Assembly: GCA_018715425.1 (NCBI GenBank)
Contig: DVLR01000166.1
Span: 1-23,796, forward strand
DNA: 23,796 nucleotides
DNA from: Candidatus Merdenecus merdavium
Lineage (GTDB): Bacteria > Bacillota > Clostridia > Lachnospirales > Lachnospiraceae
Reading direction: 5' to 3'
Part shown: positions 23,695-23,796 of the stretch, one piece after another
How positions within the stretch are numbered: the first letter of the stretch is position 1
Layout of the letters: the number at the start of each line of letters is the position of its first letter
Notes under the pieces: model-generated
Database searches by the model: none
What the model was told of the DNA's origin: nothing
The model's input: the letters and a program-made list of their open reading frames with translations, nothing else
Made by a program: the position numbers and the translations under genes

Positions 23695-23796
23695 GTTGCT
23701 GTAAAAACAAGGCAACACAATGAACATTGATAACTAAACAGAATCCAACCCTGAAAATTCTAAACGGTTTCCATAAGAAACCACAAGAGATTTTTC
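23695..23796 (+). ncRNA. Presumed rRNA operon leader, continuing past the window
   Basis: After the third promoter the sequence has no reading frame. It contains ATTGATAACTAAACAG (23726-23741), close to the TTGAAAACTAAACA seen in B. subtilis rrn leaders next to the boxA antitermination signal. The AT-rich leader, three strong tandem promoters and lack of coding suggest that 16S rRNA starts a short way beyond 23796. The 16S gene itself is not visible, so this is inference. Confidence 0.6.

Overview
The window looks like chromosomal housekeeping DNA from a low-GC Gram-positive, most likely a clostridial Firmicute of the Lachnospiraceae type. The grounds are AT-rich codons, strong AGGAGG-type ribosome binding sites, consensus sigma-A promoters with 17-bp spacers, an RF2 gene with the TGA frameshift, an RFN riboswitch driving a RibU-type riboflavin transporter, a DUF975 membrane protein, and an anaerobe-style ferritin. 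The genus is inference; no 16S sequence lies inside the window.

Left end (1-3488): the 3' part of a YesM-type sensor histidine kinase, cut short by an in-frame TAA with its last 38 codons still readable after the stop, then an intracellular GH42 beta-galactosidase. Positions 3489-7541: secA from its own promoter, a long hairpin without a U tract, then prfB read through a programmed +1 frameshift and closed by a strong terminator.

Positions 7674-12019: an aspartate-family amino acid operon. It holds an HTH/ACT regulator-like protein (UPF0735), homoserine dehydrogenase, an ApgM-type alkaline-phosphatase-superfamily protein sitting where homoserine kinase would be expected, and a lysine-type aspartokinase with an internal ribosome binding site and start codon for a separate beta chain. 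A bidirectional terminator separates it from a minus-strand DUF975 membrane protein with a hexapeptide-repeat tail. Divergent to that gene runs tex.

Positions 15610-16636: promoter, FMN riboswitch, terminator and riboflavin transporter ribU. Positions 16668-18128: ferritin on the minus strand and a divergent NUDIX (ADP-ribose pyrophosphatase-like) gene. Positions 18217-22472: the bacterial t6A tRNA-modification set tsaE-tsaB-rimI, a small zinc-ribbon protein, RNase Z and tsaD, so most of this block concerns tRNA maturation. Positions 22588-23277: ispD. The last 0.5 kb has no gene but carries three tandem perfect TTGACA promoters with A-rich upstream tracts and a leader resembling those before 16S rRNA; an rRNA operon probably starts just beyond the window.

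I found no mobile element, CRISPR array, toxin-antitoxin pair or defence island, and no convincing wholly new system. The best leads are the ApgM-type candidate homoserine kinase with its upstream ACT protein, the nonsense-interrupted kinase, the riboswitch expression platform, the zinc-ribbon protein inside the t6A cluster and the three-promoter rrn leader.
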